Below are positions 34,765-48,229 of a stretch of 64,000 nt of DNA, one piece after another. The notes beneath the pieces were generated by a model. It did no database searches. It was not told the origin of the DNA and worked only from the letters and a program-made list of their open reading frames with translations. Numbering within the stretch: the first letter of the stretch is position 1; each line of letters opens with the position of its first letter. Source of the stretch: Diogma glabrata. Taxonomy: Eukaryota > Arthropoda > Insecta > Diptera > Cylindrotomidae. The stretch covers positions 1,868,769 to 1,932,768 of the forward strand of contig OY856188.1 of NCBI GenBank assembly GCA_963693315.1, given 5' to 3'. The position numbers and the translations under genes were made by a program.

Positions 34765-36540
34765 CAGATCAGTGGTTAGTGAGACCGACGGTAAGGACGG
34801 TGGGTTGAACTATTTTTGGTAACTAAATCACCATTGTTTGGCCAAAATATTACATGAATGTGTCCGGTGAATCAGGTTCAATATTTTACCATTTTTACGA
34901 ATCAGCATTAGGCAATAATTTTCTTCATTGTGTTAAGTGATTTTTCTTACATCTTGATGAAAAAATTGGCGTATTTTTAATCAAATAGATTAAACAACTT
35001 TTTGAAACGTGACTTCAAAAATAAAACAATTGTGGGATAAACAATTCTATTTTATTTCGCGTCTAAAATCTTCCAGACTATAAAAATTCAAATTAGTCTA
35101 ATCAAAGACAAAAAATTACACATTTCTTCAATATTTACGACGAAGATGTCCCAAATGCTAATAATAATGTAATAATTTCAATAAAACTTTCTTATAATAA
35201 AAAGAACACTCCTACACTTTTCACAACAATACTGACCGACTCTCGTGTACCAGATTTACACTTTTATTTTAAAAATAAATAATTATTTACTCAAAATCGT
35301 GATCATTATTCGACAATAATAATACTGTTTCCCAGTCACAACTTAATTAAATTAAAAATAATATTGTTTGTTCATTATTATTAATTTTAATTTTAATGTC
35401 AGTATGAGGTATGTATTGTTTAAACTTCGTTTGGCAGTTAGATTATCGATTAAAATTTTACTTTAACGTTAAAATCGTTTAATAAAGGATAAAGCAAATA
35501 ATCATATTGCTGATCGAGACGTAGAATCATTTTAATGATTTTTCGAAGTACTACACTCAGCCATTTATCACGACAAAAATCAGATTTTTTGCTGGTTTTA
35601 AATGTCAAAATGTTTTGAATTTAGGTGTCAATAAAAATATTTAATTTTGATTGTTAACGCTTTTGGTTTTCTTTTGTTTATGCTTACATTTTTGTGATAA
35701 CTATTCATGATCAAATTGGTTTTGTAGCTTTCGGGCTAAATTTATCTTTTGTGATAAAATTAATTAATTACCTATAAAGGATGACGTATTAATCCATCTT
35801 TTTATCTTTTAACTGTTCGGTCCGGTTTGACGTAATATTCAACGAAGTGAAGTTAGAAGAAAAAAGTTTGACGTAAAATATGTAAAATATCGTTATATTT
35901 ATTATGATATTGCATGACCGAACACTACCATTGTAATCTAAAACATCATATGATGTTAACAGTCAACAAATAAATAAAATAAAGAAAGAATAAATTAAAC
36001 AAAATGTATGTAGTCTTATTGCAACATGATAAATAAATAAATAAAATAATATATACAAAACAAATCTTGTTTCATCTGTTATATATTTCTTATAAAAAGA
36101 AAAATGTCAGGCCACAGGTTTATTGACGACCTCGATAAGTAATATTTGTATTGTATTGTTTTTGTATTTCTAAAGATGATTTAAATAAAATATCAAGACT
36201 CAAGTAAATACAGAAACAACAAATGCATTGGAATGTTATTTAAAGATAAAAGGTTACCATTAATGATTTATTTCACTTGTAGTCATTTATATTTAAATGT
36301 TTCGTTTATTTATTATATTTAATCGCAATTTGGATCTTGCTTTTGAAAATCGTATTGTAAAACGATCCAAGAATTTTAATAATATCCCACGAATACGAAA
36401 GTAAAAAGCACAACCATAGTTAATATGTGCTTTTAATTTATTAGAGTGAATATAAGACGATTCAGTGTGATTGTAACACCTTGCTTTCTCTGCGAAAACA
36501 TAATTTTATTTAACTAAACATGCCGTGCTTATAATTTGAT
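34765..36540. other. AT-rich interval, no gene seen
   Basis: No recognisable coding sequence, RNA gene or strong repeat. Confidence 0.5.
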
Positions 36541-36544
36541 TGTC

Positions 36545-36720
36545 GTAATAGTAGATTCTTTTATGAGTTGAGAATGATGGCAATTCTTCACGAGGATGAA
36601 GTGATAAAAACTTTAGCAGACAAACTGAAAATTAATCGAAATATTTTGCAGTCGTGGATAAAATAGCATCTTGTATTCGCATATGATGATGGCAATTCTT
36701 CACTCGGATGATTCCCTCCA
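36545..36720. repeat. Dispersed repeat also found at 42.3 kb
   Basis: AATAGTAGATTCTT.TATGAG followed by GAATGATGGCAATTCT matches 42325-42365 in direct orientation, while 36620-36668 (ATATTTTGCAGTCGTGGATA) matches 42366-42415 in inverted orientation. ATGATGGCAATTCTTCAC occurs twice inside this copy (36573 and 36685). Confidence 0.6.
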
Positions 36721-36729
36721 CTCGCTACG

Positions 36730-38690
36730 CTCGTTCGCACGAGATGCATAGATTTGATTAGTTGTTTTCTTTACCTCTCTGTTAGAAAAATGAATAAATA
36801 CTAGTTCTATATGCTTCAATACTTTTAAGTACTAGTTGCACACTTTTTACACACATTTTGGAGGAAATAGTTTACTATTGATCGCGCCAACTTCATTTTT
36901 AATGTAAAATGGCTTTATAGAATTTGCTTTTTATGATTCTCAACTAAATAAATAATAATCTAATGAAATATCAATAAGTGAGGAACAATATAGTACTAAT
37001 TAAGAGGCGTTATTCGAGATACATTCGGTTAAATGTGCAGACGATTAAATGTTCGACAGAATTTACACGAATTTCATAGTTTTCAATTTTCATACTTGAG
37101 AAAATTTTCTTTAGTTATTTGTCAGCGATCCTGTTACTTATTTCATGAATCATCGCCTCATAACGTAGACTGGTAGTGTAGATAAAGATCTTTTAAAAAA
37201 TACAACAAAAACTAAATAACCGGAAGTGACAAACCATGGTCGATTGGTCCCAGAACTATTGCAAACATTACAAGAACCTTATATACAAATTTTCATACTG
37301 AAAGTGGAGTAATATAGCAATTTCTCTTTTCACTCTCGACTAGGATTTATTTTATTCACGACTGAGAATTTTCAAATTGGTTCACAACCTTAATTAGCCA
37401 TAACAAATTTATTTCATGTACGAAGAATTTAAAACTTGTAGACAATTGGTCGGTAACTTTTAGATTATAAAAACAAAACAAGTTTTTAAAATCCACTAAG
37501 ACTGGGTAATGAATATTTATATGACGACAATTTTTTTTCAGCAACATAAATATAAGTATGAAAAAAAAATCTAAAAACTAGTGATGACTTCACTTTTGTT
37601 TTGTAGCTCAAAATAAACTATATTTTGCTGCCAAGTCTCCTTTCACTTTAAAATATTTTCAATAAAATCTTGGAATTTATATTCTAATTATCTAGTTTTA
37701 AATATAAATTTGATTAATCTTTAACCTATAACCTTTCCTCTTCAATTTTTTAAACGATATTTGTTCTACTAAAACTTTATGCAAAATTAACATAGAATCA
37801 TGTTTTTCAACTTTATAAAACTATTTCCACTTTTATTCATTTATAATCAATTAAAAAAAAGAATATATTTTTTTCATTAAACCGGATCCTGTTATAAAAG
37901 TTGAAATTATATGATATGATTATTGTGGATGACACAATTTCTATAATTGTCCATTCAAATAACATCAGACATTTTTTTTAAATAAAATTTCATCTTCCTT
38001 GGTAAAGTTGTTATTTATATTCTCTAAAACAAGTATCTTGAGATATTTATCTCAGCGATTTCTATCTTTTTTAGTTTTTGTTTTATTACAAGTGAATTAT
38101 AATTATTATTATTTTATTTAAATAAAAATAAAAAAAACGTTTTTTTGCGAAAGTTGAAGGACAACTTATATGAAAAAAATTACAAGATTTAACAGATTAA
38201 ATTGCGAAAAGAAAATCAATGAAATTGTTACTGAATTGTATGAAAAGTGGTTTTGCTGATACGTTTTTTATTACTACTTTTTTCGTTATACGGTTGAGTT
38301 ATGAATTAATTGTAATTTGTAATTTCGTACAATTGATTGACAATCTATTTACTATTTAGTAATTGTATTATTATAGAATGTTGACGAAAACCGAAAAATG
38401 ATATTAAAACTTTGTGTCGATCAATTTTTCAATTTAAATTAGTTAATTATAATCTAATACGAATGCCTGAATGGCTTTAATACACTCGGTGGATGATGGT
38501 GGAGAACCGAAAGATCAAATTTTTTTAACGCTATATAAGAAAGCGGATATATATTCGAAAAATCGTTTTGTCAGACCTTGGAAATAATTAGCAGATATTG
38601 GTCTACTGGGTATAGGTTTACTACGTGAAATTTGAAATTTTTCTGGATAAAAAAAGGGTCATAGGAGTGAGAATAGGGGAAAGAGGAGAA
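36730..38690. other. AT-rich interval, no gene seen
   Basis: No gene is supported. A TTATTCACGACTGAGAATTTT word near 37352 resembles the CACGACTG core of the repeat at 36.6 and 42.3 kb. Confidence 0.4.
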
Positions 38691-38769
38691 CTTTCAAACA
38701 ACTGTTGTTGTTGAAACTTCACTAACTCTAATTCATGTCATTTGATTTTGAAGAAATGCGGTACATAAG

Positions 38770-38922
38770 CTTTTTGAACCCACCATCTTTTGTGAACAAG
38801 CTAGTTTTATACGCATTTCAAATTTCAGGTCCATAGGTGCTATATTTTACGAGATACGAACAATATAACGTAAAACACGTTTTACTCTTACTAATAGTGT
38901 TCCTATTAAAAATCGGAACCCT
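38770..38922 (+). repeat. Terminal fragment of the CCCTAA-hairpin repeat family
   Basis: AGCTAGTTTTATACGCATTT, CCATAGGTGCTATATTTTAC, ACACGTTTTACTCTTACTAA and the hairpin GTTCC...GGAAC followed by CCTAA match the right end of the 14.2-16.0 kb element. About the last 130 bp are clearly related; further left the similarity fades. Confidence 0.75.
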
Positions 38923-39577
38923 AATAATGAATAAAACAATGTCAACACAAATTTCTCATACTTCCATCAAACGTTTGTATTATCAAATCCAATCTGTTAC
39001 GAATTTCTAAAATTCCACTAAAAAATAAATTTTCTAATTTAAATTCGACTTGTGCTGTCAAAATTAAAATACCATTTCTAAATGGTTTCAATTTTTATTA
39101 AAAACATTAAAATAAATTTATTGAATATTATTAACCTGAATTTATCAGTGAAATTATGTTAAAATAGTTATAATTATTTTTTTTGTGTCCACAATGTACT
39201 GAATTACGTGTTTTTCTTAGATGAATTTAAAAGAAAAGTTAAGTGTATCAGGAAACTTGTCTGCATTAAAAATTGAGTTGATTTGTTTTTATTTTTTTTT
39301 GTAATTAAGTGTAACTAATTTGTGTATGTGAAGAATAATTAGCAGATGATTTTGCGACGATTATTATTAAAAAGTGTTACAATAATTATTTAACCGGTTT
39401 TTGAGTTTAAATTGTTGTGGAAATTGTTTGATTTATTTATTGTTGTTCGGTATGTCTTAAATATGAATGAAAAGAAAACTTGTTGGTACATATTTAACTT
39501 AATTTTTGAAGACTGATTGAAATTTAAAGAAAAGGGTATCCAACCATGTAATTCTAACCAGCTTTTTGTTTAATATA

Positions 39578-39943
39578 TATTTTTTTTTTTAAATAAAAAG
39601 TGTTGTGTTGTGTTATAGGGTTTAGAATGTGTCACAACAACACACAAATACCTTTTAAGACCTAGGTCCCACAACAAACTGCGTTCCAAGGTATTGATGG
39701 ACGCTTTTTTTAAACCTCTGTGGATTGAAACCACCTGAGACTATGGATTCCGGCAAACTATTCCATTTGTATGCAGTTCGGACAAAGAAGTCTTTCTGCG
39801 ATCGGCCAGTATGACAGCGCCGGATCTCGACCGTTTGACTGGTTGCGCTAGACGACTGCCGAGTGGAACTGGGGTAATAATAAATTTGAGGCATGATGCT
39901 GCTGATTTCATCTGAGCACTATTGATGACGATATTTGTAAAAT
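39578..39943 (-). mobile_element. 5'-truncated jockey/CR1-like LINE, copy 2
   Basis: Minus-strand ORF 39894..39655 repeats the last 79 codons of the 25.4-kb copy (FFVRTAYKWNSLPESIVSGG and so on) with a similar 3' UTR and a T-run at 39582-39593. The similarity to copy 1 stops exactly after TTTGTAAAA at about 39943. AATATAT occurs just outside both ends, a plausible target-site duplication. Confidence 0.85.
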
Positions 39944-40269
39944 ATATTTCAGCAACAATCTATACTCCGGCTTTAAAAACAATTATACATGCACTTTTGG
40001 ACACACGTTATCATTTTTTTTATTCCTTTCAGTCGTTCATGTATTGAAATAACTATCTTAGGGTTGTCCTACTATAGGTCATACACGAGTTATCTGTGTT
40101 ATACATAGAGTTTGTATAAATATAGAGATAACCTAATTACAAAAACGAATGAAGAAAACAAAATCAAAATCGTGATAGCAAAGCTATCAAATTCAATTTT
40201 TATTTTCTCCACTGTGATTTGTTTTTCAATGTTTATATTTATATTTATTTATAGAGTTAATTCACTATC

Positions 40270-40420
40270 ATTCCTATAAAATATCACCTTAACAAGTGAT
40301 ATCTCAATGCAACTGCCAGTGCTATGTGATATCTCACGTTAGTTCGTATGTCAATAGCAGGGACTGGAGTACACAAGTTGTCGTCACACCTGTAGATCAA
40401 AAATATAAAAAAAAATTACA
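40270..40420 (+). repeat. Short dispersed repeat, copy 3 of 3
   Basis: ATATCACCTTAACAAGTGAT, CTGCCAGTGCTATGTGATAT, GCAGGGACTGGAGTACACAA and GTCACACCTGTAGATC, then an A-rich tail (40405-40418). Same orientation as the 22.8-kb copy. Confidence 0.75.
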
Positions 40421-40429
40421 GATCAACAA

Positions 40430-41480
40430 AAACTGATCCGTCCATGCGGGAAATTGATTCTTCCATAAGTAAATTTCTACAAGCCTCTAAAAAAAACGAA
40501 ACCAATAAATTTGAATGAATTTTTGTATTAGTAATTATATTTGTGGACGACCTACGCTCTTTTATTGAGAATTACGGCACAGAAACCAATGAAGATGTTT
40601 TTTTAAATTTATAGTATAAATAAAGACAGAAAACATGTAACAACAAATAAACAACGGTTTAAAAAGAATTCGGCTCAACCAGAAACCGGTTAAATAAGAA
40701 TAATTTTGTTTAAATAATATTACCTCTCCAAGAACAAATTTAAAAACCAATCAATGATTCGCTATAAAACTTAAGAAACAAGATATATAACATAAATATA
40801 CTGTTTATACTTTATAGTTCTAAAGAATATCATAAATATAATATATCATGTCTTAAGAATATTATATTACATAAAACTAAACCGCCATGCAACACAACCT
40901 TACATCTTACAAAAAAACATAACTCAAAAATATTTCATTCAATCTTGAGTTTCGTAGTTTTTTTTCAACGGAAAATAAGAAAAACAAGAAATGTTTTTAA
41001 AGAAACGAATTCATTGTATGTACGTTTTATTTAATTGTATTTAAGGCAAATAACAGTACATCCATTTATATGATACATAAATTTTCTTGTAACATAAACT
41101 GAATATATATCTTTATATTATGGTGATTTTTGTCGTTCAAAAACCTTGAAATCGATAAATGTTGTAAATCTAACTATTATTAAAAAATAAACTTTGAATT
41201 TTTTTTATTACATAAACATAAACATTACATTTTTTTATTACATGAACAAATCAATTTGAATGAAAATTAACCTAAGAGAAAACTTATCTGTATGTATTTC
41301 GTAATATTTTATTATTTTCTTTAATCTAAATTTCGTGGATAATTTCCGTAAATAAATTGAAATGATACATTTTTAAGAAACTTTGAAACAATAAATTTAA
41401 GAATTGTAAAATTATTCAAATATAATATTATCAATTTGAAATCGGAATGTCTAAAATATGTATATCACTAAATTTTTGCA
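40430..41480. other. AT-rich interval, no gene seen
   Basis: No coding motif. The minus-strand open stretch 40562..40750 is Phe/Ile-rich low-complexity translation. Confidence 0.5.
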
Positions 41481-41484
41481 ATAA

Positions 41485-41524
41485 GTATGTTAATACTTTA
41501 ATAATAATTAAAGTATTAACATAC
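41485..41524. repeat. Perfect 18-bp hairpin
   Basis: GTATGTTAATACTTTAAT at 41485-41502 is exactly inverted at 41507-41524, with a 4-nt AATA loop. AT-rich; could be a terminator-like or recombination-prone cruciform, but no gene ends here. Confidence 0.9.
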
Positions 41525-41959
41525 TAATTAATTTGGACTTGCCGTCGAGTGTAGGTGGTTGTGATACATATATGTAGCAACGAAAATACGTATTTATTCA
41601 TTTTGTTATCTATGCTACTTCATAGGCTTAGTTGTTTCAGTATTTTGAAAATTCAATGTCAAAGCGATCAAATTTTGTGAGTGTAACTTCTAAAATCTTC
41701 CTTTTAAGTGTGAGAGTAGTAAATAACAATGCATAAATCGTTATTTATCCCCTGATTGGAATAACCACACGTATGTTGTAACTCATATGGATACTGGCTT
41801 TACGAAAACTGACAAACCATAGCTTTAAATTTTTTGTCTTAAAAAACAACTTTGATAAAATCACATCAAAAGCACATCAAAGAATCACAGATTTATTTTA
41901 TTTTCTTTCGTAAAACATTTTGAAAGAGAGAGTTAGATGGAGCAAAACCGTTTAGAATA

Positions 41960-42110
41960 AGTGTTTTTTTAAATATCGAAGCCACACCCCAGAAATATTT
42001 TATAAAATGACGGGCACTGACGAGGTAGGTTCGAATCCCAACCGAAACACGAAAAATGTGAAGTGGTTTTTTTCTGAGAAACTTCTAACCATACCTTTGA
42101 ATTGAAAATA
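41960..42110 (+). mobile_element. Possible second tRNA-derived SINE fragment
   Basis: GTAGGTTCGAATCCCAACC (about 42026-42044) is a good B-box, followed by CGAAACACGAAAAA and TTTCTGAGAAAC. These resemble the CGAAACAC-A-run and TTCTAAGAGAAA that follow the B-box at 6811. The A-box end is not clear. Confidence 0.45.
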
Positions 42111-42324
42111 TTCCAATTACTTCTTTACTTACTTGAGTTTAATTGATCTCAAAAAATTCAAAATTTTATAAAATGTTTGAATATAAAGTTCATTCTAAAA
42201 ATATGTATGTGTATAATTGAACAAGATATTGCCTAAACCGAATCCATAATTGGAAGTGGAACTATTTGTACAAAGACGACACGAAGTGAGAAATCACAAA
42301 TATTTATTCCTTTTCTCAATAGAG

Positions 42325-42420
42325 AAGAATAGTAGATTCTTGTATGAGCTTAGAATGAAGGCAATTCTAGATGCTATTTTATCCACGACTGTAAAATATT
42401 TCGTTTAATTTCCAGTTTTC
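42325..42420. repeat. Dispersed repeat related to the 36.6-kb copy
   Basis: AATAGTAGATTCTTGTATGA, then AGATGCTATTTTATCCACGA and CTG.AAAATATTTCG. Parts match 36547-36590 directly and 36620-36668 in reverse complement, so one of the loci has been rearranged or the element is itself an inverted repeat. Confidence 0.6.
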
Positions 42421-42529
42421 ATGCAAAAATTTGTATCGCTATATTGAAATAAATACATCAAAGATAGCGAAAAACAAAACATGTTTGTTGTTTAATTTGT
42501 CAGGGAAATATTTAATAAACTATAGATCT

Positions 42530-42637
42530 GCAGCCAAATTCTGTAACTGTGAAGCGGTGAAGTGATAAAAATTTCTTCGTTTCTTTTCATTAAAAAACTT
42601 ATCACTTCACCGCTTCACAATTACAGAATTTGGCTGC
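42530..42637. mobile_element. 108-bp hairpin element with 39-bp arms
   Basis: 42530-42568 and 42599-42637 are inverted copies with a single mismatch (GCAGCCAAATTCTGTAA...GAAGCGGTGAAGTGATAA), with a 30-nt loop. The GC-rich words stand out against the AT-rich flanks, as expected for a small MITE. Confidence 0.85.
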
Positions 42638-42639
42638 TG

Positions 42640-45115
42640 TTAAAGAATTTTAATCAAATTCACTAGTTCTGGAATGAATACAATTACAATCAAAGACATA
42701 CGCATGGAAAGCATATATTCTTTAGTAGTCGTGGATATATATTTTTCTCCCTTTTATAACTAATGATGAAAATTTGTTTATTTTTATTTGAATTTAAAGT
42801 TCTCTAAAATATAATGACATCCTTAAATTTGAAGTAAAAAACATATTTCAATTAGGTACAGTATAATAATTTCCATAGAGAAATTATTACGAATATTCTA
42901 TTTTTATTACAGAAATATGAATTAATAGAATTATAAATTGATAAATGTCTGTCTATTTTTAGTTAAAAGATATTTGTTTTAATTATTTAGTTAAGTTCGC
43001 AAAAAATTTTGTAAACGTATTTCCCCAGACGATAAATTTTCATAATTATTTGGAAAATTCCTAAAGCAAATGATATTGATAGTAGCCCGAAGCAAGGTTC
43101 AGAGCAGAACAAAATGAAAAAGCATCTAGGGGATGAAGTAAGTCAATCATTTTCCAGCATTTGTCAGTGATCAACGGTGCTGTTTGTTTTTGCTTCAAGT
43201 TGCTTGGCAACACAATTTCAAACTTTCAAGGTTAGAATATTTTAGCAAGCATAACAAAACTTCTACAACATAAAACGAAAAAATCAACACATGCAGCTAA
43301 AGCTCTTCAACAAAAATCTACAGAGTGTCTTCCATTTTACCCTTTACACATTCCAAAACATTTGTAGATAAAATTAAAAAACATTGTCTGTTTAATTTAT
43401 TTAAAGGATATAAGATTTGCAGTTGATTGTTTTTTAAAGTAATTTTTTTCAAAGCTTCTACAAAATCATGAAAATCTTTCAGAAATAAATGTTCCACCAT
43501 AACACTTTTTGGTGATACAGTGATTCATCAGCATGACGTAACTAGACAAAATTCGGATCTAAAACTAAAATAAAATCGATCCCAAAATAAAACACATTTA
43601 AATTAATCAGCAATATTGTCTGAATCTGAATTTGGACTCAAAGTTCAAAGTTTTATTCATGTATGTGCGTTGAGCTTATCGTAAATGTATAGCTATACAT
43701 AGTTAACAATTCATGTCACTTTAACATCAAGTAAATGACCCTGCTCGAATGACCATGAAGAATGAGAAAAGATCGATTGAATTATCCTTCCAACTGTCTC
43801 AACCGAAAATGAAGAGACTGAAAGTTGAAGCTACCTTAAAAAACAATTGTAGAGAAGGGCACGTATATCTGGCTGCAAACAATGTTGATAATTGCACTAC
43901 GACACTTAATAATAAAACGTTTTCATAATCATGCACTTTAAAACAAACCACTTTCAAAACTCTTTTGTGAATAAATCGAAACTAATAAATTATTATTTGT
44001 AAAACACATTATAAATCATAATTCTTAACGTGAAACCTTTTCTCAATATAAAATCTTTGTAACACGCAATCGGCAAAAGAAATTATAATAATATGTAAAC
44101 GATTATATGTAAATTATAAACATAAATTTCTTATTTTTTATTTCAACATAATTAGATCACTGTGTTAAAATTTTCTCTTTGATATGAGATGTAAACTGTT
44201 GCTTACAATTATTAAACAAAATCAATAGGAGATTGTGTGTAATTTTAATAGATTTATTTTCTGAAAACAACATGTAATATGAATACATTTAAAAGGTAAA
44301 TGTGAACACGTAGCTTACAGCTGCGTCAAAATTTTTTCGATTCGTTTTTTTGGTAACACACCATAACTTAAAGTTGACCGCAAACCAAGTCCATTTTATA
44401 AGATACTAAATGAAGAAACTTTGAGATTTTTTTTTGGATTGGTAACGATAAAATAAAAGGAAGAGATTTCAACTTATTAAGTTCTCGCTATTTGCAATAA
44501 TCCTCAAATTTTTAAAAAAAGATATTTAATATGAAAAACTCAATTTTATTACTATAGGTTTATGTCCGTCCAAACGTGAAAAAGAAAAGCTAAACATTAA
44601 AATGTTGATACATTTGCTTAAATTTGGGCTTTTTCCTAAGACATCGTTATCAATTTATACTATTAAAAAGCTTTTCTATCACCGCTCATATGCAGTTGTA
44701 ATGGTACATAAAATAAATAAAAATAATATAACAAAATAACCAACGAGAATTTGCTAGTTACTTCGGTCTGCAAGAGATTCACAATCTCGCATTTCTCAAC
44801 GTTTTTGGTCATAACTATTTTAAATAAGCAATAAATGAACCGGTGGTCCACCAATGTCGACATAAACTACTGGGACGATATCAAAACTTTTTGGTTTTAC
44901 GTTAAATGGAGAGATTTTCTGCAAGTTTTCTGACGAATAGAAAAAATTTGATTAAATAATATCAGAGGTAGTAAAAATTGCACTTATTGAAAAAATCATG
45001 TATTGCTAAAACATGATAGATCCACTGTTTTTCAAACGAAATTCCATGACTTTCCAAAACAAGAATATAAAAATCCCATGACTTTTTTTAAAAAGAAAAC
45101 TAATAATTTTTCAAG
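42640..45115. other. AT-rich interval, no gene seen
   Basis: No supported gene. A less AT-rich patch at about 43725-43900 translates partly openly (RMTMKNEKRSIELSF...) but is short and unrecognised. The minus-strand open stretches 43318..43500 and 44663..44863 have no motifs. Confidence 0.45.
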
Positions 45116-45119
45116 TGCG

Positions 45120-46420
45120 ATAATCGATCAAGTGCGAATTTAAAATTTGCTCAAAGAACAAAAAGGTTGTGTAGTAAACTCTTTATATTCAGACCATGGG
45201 AACATAAAAATGCATTTTTTCTCGTAAATGTCAAAAGCAAATGTCAATTGAAAATTGGTCGAACTGATATAAAAAATGTTGCATCGCATGCCATTATTTG
45301 CCAAAATGCCATTATTCAAAATTATACAAAATATGGTGTGGTGTAAAATTCTTTTTAAAAGTGGAAATGGTTTCTGTAGTTTTTGCAAGGTTTTCCTATT
45401 AATCGTCTGTTTTTATACTGAAGATGTAAACATTGCTCAAAACTTTACTCAAATCAATTCAATTCGGTACTAATAAAATCATGAAGCCCCAACAAAAATA
45501 TTTATAACTATCGAAAGTGACCAATTTTGACCTTAGAAGTATACGTTGACTTTATTATATTTGGATTCATGACAAAAATCTCATAAATCCTGTACTATCC
45601 AAAAGTTTACAGACTATCACATCAGATTATTGAAAACGAAAAAGTAGACTCTATCATCATTGATGTGACGGTGATTAATTAAGAAATACTTTCTACTTCT
45701 AGGGGGTCTCCAATGAACATTTGAAATTATAACAACCAAAAAAAAAAACGTTTTTTAATGCAAAATTTCTACAACCGTGAATTTTTTAATTTTGTAATGT
45801 TCGAAGTTAAGGGGGAGGAGAGTAAAAATAAAATATAGATAAAAACAAATATTTGAAATTGTTTGTTATCAGCAGGCCTGTAAAAACACATTTAATAACT
45901 GTATAAAATTTCAAGTTGATAGCTCTTCCCGGGTTATAGGAGCTGCCAATGTTTAAACAACGTACCAATCTCGGCCAGTATTGGCGAGCCAAGCCATGGC
46001 TAGTGAGGTTTGGCCAGTTGTAAATGCTTATGAACCAAGGTTCAGTTTGTTCTATTACGCGTCATTAACCACATTATAGTGGTTTGTAAACATGTGCAGG
46101 CCATATTATGTTTATCTTTATTTTCATATATGTTACTCTTTCCACAGATTTAAAGGTCTGGGAAAAAAATTGGTTTGGTAGACCTGGCATAAGTCTTATT
46201 TGCCAGACTTGGCCTCAGGACATCAGTCCAATCTTGCGCCGTTTGAAAAAGTTAAGCTTCTTCCAACCTCCAAAAGCTATGGCGCGGTATGGCCCAGGCT
46301 TGGCACCTTACCCGGGTTATAGTTTGCGAGCAAATCGAAGATGTATAAATTCGGACGGACACCGAAGTCTCACCGCAATAGGGTGCCGTTTTTATTTTTT
46401 CAAAGTACGGAACCCTAAAA
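45120..46420. mobile_element. Long copy of the CCCTAA-hairpin repeat family
   Basis: The left part (CAAGTGCGAA, AAAGGTTGTGTAGTAAAC, TATATTCAGACCAT, AATTATACAAAATATGGTG) matches 14390-14560 and 15735-15770. The right end has GGACGGACACCGAAGTCTCA and AGGGTGCCGTTTTTA...TACGGAACCCTAAAAA, i.e. a hairpin followed by CCTAA. About 1.3 kb, non-coding; the short open stretches in it (45276..45473, 46108..46452, 46252..46515) carry no motifs. Confidence 0.65.
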
Positions 46421-46519
46421 ATGAACACCAAAAACACAAAACATTCACTTAAATGATTATTTAGGTAACGAAGCCTACCTCCAGGGAGATGGTTAATAGG
46501 AATCGTTTTGGACAAAATT

Positions 46520-48225
46520 ACTGGTCAGGTACAGATGGGTTTGTTACAGTTGGCATTTTAAAAACAAAAAATGGAAGCATCAAAAGGACGATTCAAAAGT
46601 TAGCTATTTTAATACCCGCAGAAACAGATGAATATTAATTTTAAAAAAGATTAAAAGTAATTCACCCTCTAACTAACGAAAAAATTTGTTTTTTCTCTCT
46701 GTCAGTAAGAAACTTTTTTAAAATGCATACAACTAAATTAAAATAATTTTTGAGCTAAATAATAAAGTTAATAAAATTAGAAAATTAGTTTTCTTATTAT
46801 ACAATAGTGAAATACAAACAGTACAGTCGACTGCTACAGAAACAATTCTATTATTTTATATTACAACGCCAATACTAAAATAAAAATTAAATTGGTTTCG
46901 CAATCACTCATATACAACAATTCCAAATCGTAAAGCAATGAATAAATAAATTCAAAGACAAATCTATCAACAAAAAATCACAAAACGAATTTGTTATTCT
47001 TATTGCAATAATTCTTAAGCTTAAAAAATAGATTCAAAAGTAATTATTTTTGTATTAAGATCGAAATAATCATATTTAAATAATATCATTACCTTTCTAC
47101 AATTTTTTAATATTTGATTGATGAATGTTGTTTCCTAGTTCTAATTGGTTTCTTTTCTTTTACACTATACATTTTTTTTTTTAAATGCAACGGTATATTA
47201 GTGAATTAACAATTTAGCAAAACACTATTCGAATACTTTAAAGACTTCCGTTGAATTAATTTATAATAAGATATCAACAAAACGATTTAGTTTTTATAGT
47301 ATTATTTGAGCTGTTTAAGGTTATTCAACTTTTAATCCATCTAACCGAAGGTAATTTCCACCATTAAAGAATCAAATGCACTGTCTGATATTAGACGACT
47401 AGATAAACTCTTTATTTCAAATTTATCAGTTAAGATGAGTTAACTTATTTTCTCTTGACCCACGACACATATACATATCGGAAGTTTCCAAGTCCATCGC
47501 CAATGTTGTTCCCTGCATGTAATTTATCTTTGCTTCGTCCCATTAACCAATGTTTAACATAAATCATATGTATGCTCACCTAATCCGTTACAACATGGTT
47601 TTTGTAAACAATAATATTTTAAAATTTCAAAACAATACCTTCAACTCTTTACCAATCTCCAAACTGTCATAATTATAATAATCTATATTACTCAAACCTT
47701 GAAGGTTACAATTATTATTACCAAATCAAAAATAGTTTTCTTTATTTAAAAAAAAGTACACATAAAAAAATTAAAACAATAAATTAAAATTACTGTGCGG
47801 AAACTTATAATTTTCTGAAATTTTACCATAAAACAAAGAAATAATAAAATAATAACTTTACCACTAGGTAGCACTAATTAACATTTTTAAATATAAATTT
47901 AATCTTTGCAATTTTTGTCATTGTTACTTAATAAAATAGTTTAAGATATTGTTAAACTTTAATACAATTTTTTATATTCGTATGAACGATTAATTAAATT
48001 ATTGTGTTTGTTTTATAATTTTTATTAAATTTTGAAATCAGTTTATTGTTTAAAATAAACAAAGATAAAATTTCCAATTAATTGATTAAGATTTTGCACA
48101 AATGAATAGATCGATAATTTGTAAGATATAGGAAACAAGGAATGTAACAAGGTTTATAGCAAGGAATGTTTCGCACAACAAACAGTTTGTGTATAACAGC
48201 AGCTAATCGAAATAAAAAATTATAT
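46520..48225. other. AT-rich interval, no gene seen
   Basis: No coding motif, RNA gene or clear repeat. Confidence 0.5.
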
Positions 48226-48229
48226 ACCT

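Noticed and set aside
36710..36760. CRISPR-like or operator-like CTCGCTACGCTCGTTCGCAC word
   Set aside because: Short imperfect self-complementarity only; no spaced repeats. No CRISPR array was found anywhere in the window.
45807..46515. Open stretches around 45.8-46.5 kb as genes
   Set aside because: They lie in a non-coding repeat whose other copies do not conserve the frames.
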